Of a stretch of 64,000 bases of DNA, positions 62,356-64,000 are shown in pieces; the first letter of the stretch is position 1; each line of letters begins with the position of its first letter. The notes beneath the pieces are model-generated. The model was not told the origin of the DNA, did no database searches, and worked only from the letters and a program-made list of their open reading frames with translations. This DNA is from Scatophagus argus (Eukaryota; Chordata; Actinopteri; Scatophagidae): contig NC_058515.1 in assembly GCF_020382885.2 (NCBI RefSeq), positions 4,633,223 to 4,697,222 on the forward strand, in the 5' to 3' direction. The position numbers and the translations under genes were made by a program.

Positions 62356-64000
62356 GTAACTGATCTGATTTCTGTACATTATTTGAGCAGTATTTTACAT
62401 GGAAAAGTATATCTCCTGAGCAAAATAGATGTGACTGTTCTTATGATAATTCATTTTTTCATTTCATTGAAATCTGGCCTTCATTTTCAGATATTTTGTC
62501 ACAGACTAAGTAAGGAATCGTTAGAGCTAAAGCGATAAGTTGATGAATAAATTGGTCATTTGGCAGCTATGTATTTGACAGTTTAATTCCAAATACTTGT
62601 ACGGTCCAGCTTTTGACATTTTTGCTTGAAAAGTGAGGATTTGCTTGCTTTTCTTTGTCTTTTGAAAATAGTAAATTAAGCGCTTTTGGATTTTGGACTG
62701 TTGGATGGACAAAGCAGGCTTTTTGAAGACATTCCTTCGGACTCCACAAATCTGTGATTTTTGTGATTTTTCACTTTTTCCTGGAATTTTATAAACTCAG
62801 TTGATGCAGATAAAAGAAATAATCTGCATCTGCTGTTCTTGTATCCAGCTATCAAGGGGGAAGAAATATTTAGTAGTAAATCGCCATAGCTATCCACATG
62901 GGTTCAGTGGATTTGTATATGCAATTTAATGTTTTCAGCTCAGTTGTTGGAGTGTAATTATGAACAAAGCTGTTTTTACCTCCAGATAAAATGGAGGTAT
63001 TGTCACAGTGGTGCTCTGTCCATCTCTGTCTTGTCTCTCTGCTGTTTCTCCTCCTCCTCCTCGGTGTATGTTTGTGTAACGATTAATGGAGGGGGTGTAG
63101 TCTCTAGTTTGGGAGCACTCCATCTCCAACGGCCTGTTACTGCTGTGTGCATTCTTGGTGCAGTGCCAACCTCACAGAATTTTTCTCTCTTTACACATCT
63201 GCAGCTGCTTTCCTCTCAGTGGCCTGTCTAGCTCACTTTTATCCTCATACCTTTTTTTAAAAAAAATTTTTTTTTATAAAATACAGCTCTGCAGCAGCCA
63301 GTTCATGTGCTCACCACATACAGCTGTGTGGCCAGTATGTTTACAAGTCTTTTAACGCCTGCTAGCGTCACAAAATTATTTTGACCGTCTGAGGTTTTGT
63401 TTGCTGTAGAGTTGACAAGTATGTTGTTAGTCATTGCGGTCGAATGCAGAGTGAAAATATTCTGCCTTTTATATTTAGATTTGTGTCGTAAATATCAGGC
63501 CAACCTTTGCTCAGTAAGACTCTTACAAAGGATTATGATTTTAGGTGTGGGAAAAATCTTTAGGATTTGTCCTGTTAGGGAGGGAAGCTACATTTTGCTA
63601 AGCTAATACAAGTGAAGGAGATAATTATACAGAAATATTTCTCAGTACCCCACCCACTGGCATGTTTCCTCAGCCCTCTTCTTGTTATGCATATTAGTTG
63701 CTGCGCCACATATTTTTACCCTCTTTGATATGCCACATGCTACCAACTGGCCTCTCATGATGCTTTCCTTTACCTCTTCCACCCCATGCCCACCGCTACA
63801 CCTCTGAGTTGCATATGGTTTTGATGTGGAGCTGTGAGTCAATGACACACTTTGTGGAGGCATGTGAATGGAGCCATTGTTAAACAGCAGTCCTTGGAAT
63901 CTGGCCTGCTAGTAATAGCTTTTTTAAAATGAAATCTTGAGATTGGAAAGCTAATATATCATCTGTGTTGTGCCAAGTGTATTCAGGGAGACCTGCGTAG
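62356..64000 (+). other. gigyf1: gigyf1 intron, continues past window
   Basis: No frame encodes the expected LRALSSGG...LADYRYGREEMLAL segment, so the next exon lies beyond 64000. No repeat of note is seen apart from an A/T run near 63257-63278. Confidence 0.65.

Noticed and set aside
1-64000. CRISPR array, tRNA, rRNA, or recognisable retrovirus-like element
   Set aside because: No spaced direct repeats, cloverleaf or rRNA core was recognised, and no reverse transcriptase or capsid-like reading frame was recognised on either strand; only DNA-transposon and small retroposon-tail fragments were seen.

Overview
This window is a stretch of a ray-finned fish nuclear genome, most likely a percomorph teleost. 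The evidence is canonical GT/AG introns, abundant (CA)n microsatellites, fish-type MITEs and Tc1 remnants, and an erythropoietin protein that resembles pufferfish EPO as I recall it. The species call is an inference. I found no bacterial operon, CRISPR array, rRNA or tRNA.

Layout. (1) 1-22.0 kb, + strand: the 3' two thirds of a neuroligin gene, best matching NLGN2. It comprises a long microsatellite-rich intron, five coding exons (9872-17766) and a long 3' UTR. (2) 24.5 kb, + strand: pop7, an RNase P/MRP subunit with its coding region in one exon. (3) 34.4-27.1 kb, - strand: a complete five-exon erythropoietin gene (epo) of 182 codons. It has a 13-nt first coding exon and Tc1/mariner debris in its introns. 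(4) 45.8-43.4 kb, - strand: a complete eight-exon ZP3-like zona pellucida (egg-coat) gene of 369 codons. (5) 46.5 kb, + strand: intronless ufsp1, a UFM1 protease with its catalytic Cys and Asp-Pro-His intact, divergent from the ZP gene. (6) 55.5-48.1 kb, - strand: three tandem two-exon genes for secreted ENDOD1-like proteins of the DNA/RNA non-specific endonuclease fold. All three lack the histidine of the family's DRGH motif. (7) 57.7 kb to the end, + strand: the 5' end of gigyf1, with non-coding exon(s) and the first coding exon (62321-62355); the rest lies beyond the window.

The pop7-epo-ufsp1-gigyf1 set is the block found on human 7q22, here with local inversions and insertions. The ZP3-like gene, the ENDOD1-like trio and the neuroligin are added to it. 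These genes share ancestry of place rather than a pathway. For every complete spliced gene, the exon lengths I derived by hand add up to a whole number of codons ending in a stop, which is internal support for the models.

The most notable signals are the ENDOD1-like trio with altered active sites, two long perfect inverted repeats that look like single template-switch events (2277-2322 and 22236-22292), a Z-DNA-prone CG run containing a CACGTG motif upstream of epo, and an EPO without N-glycosylation sequons.
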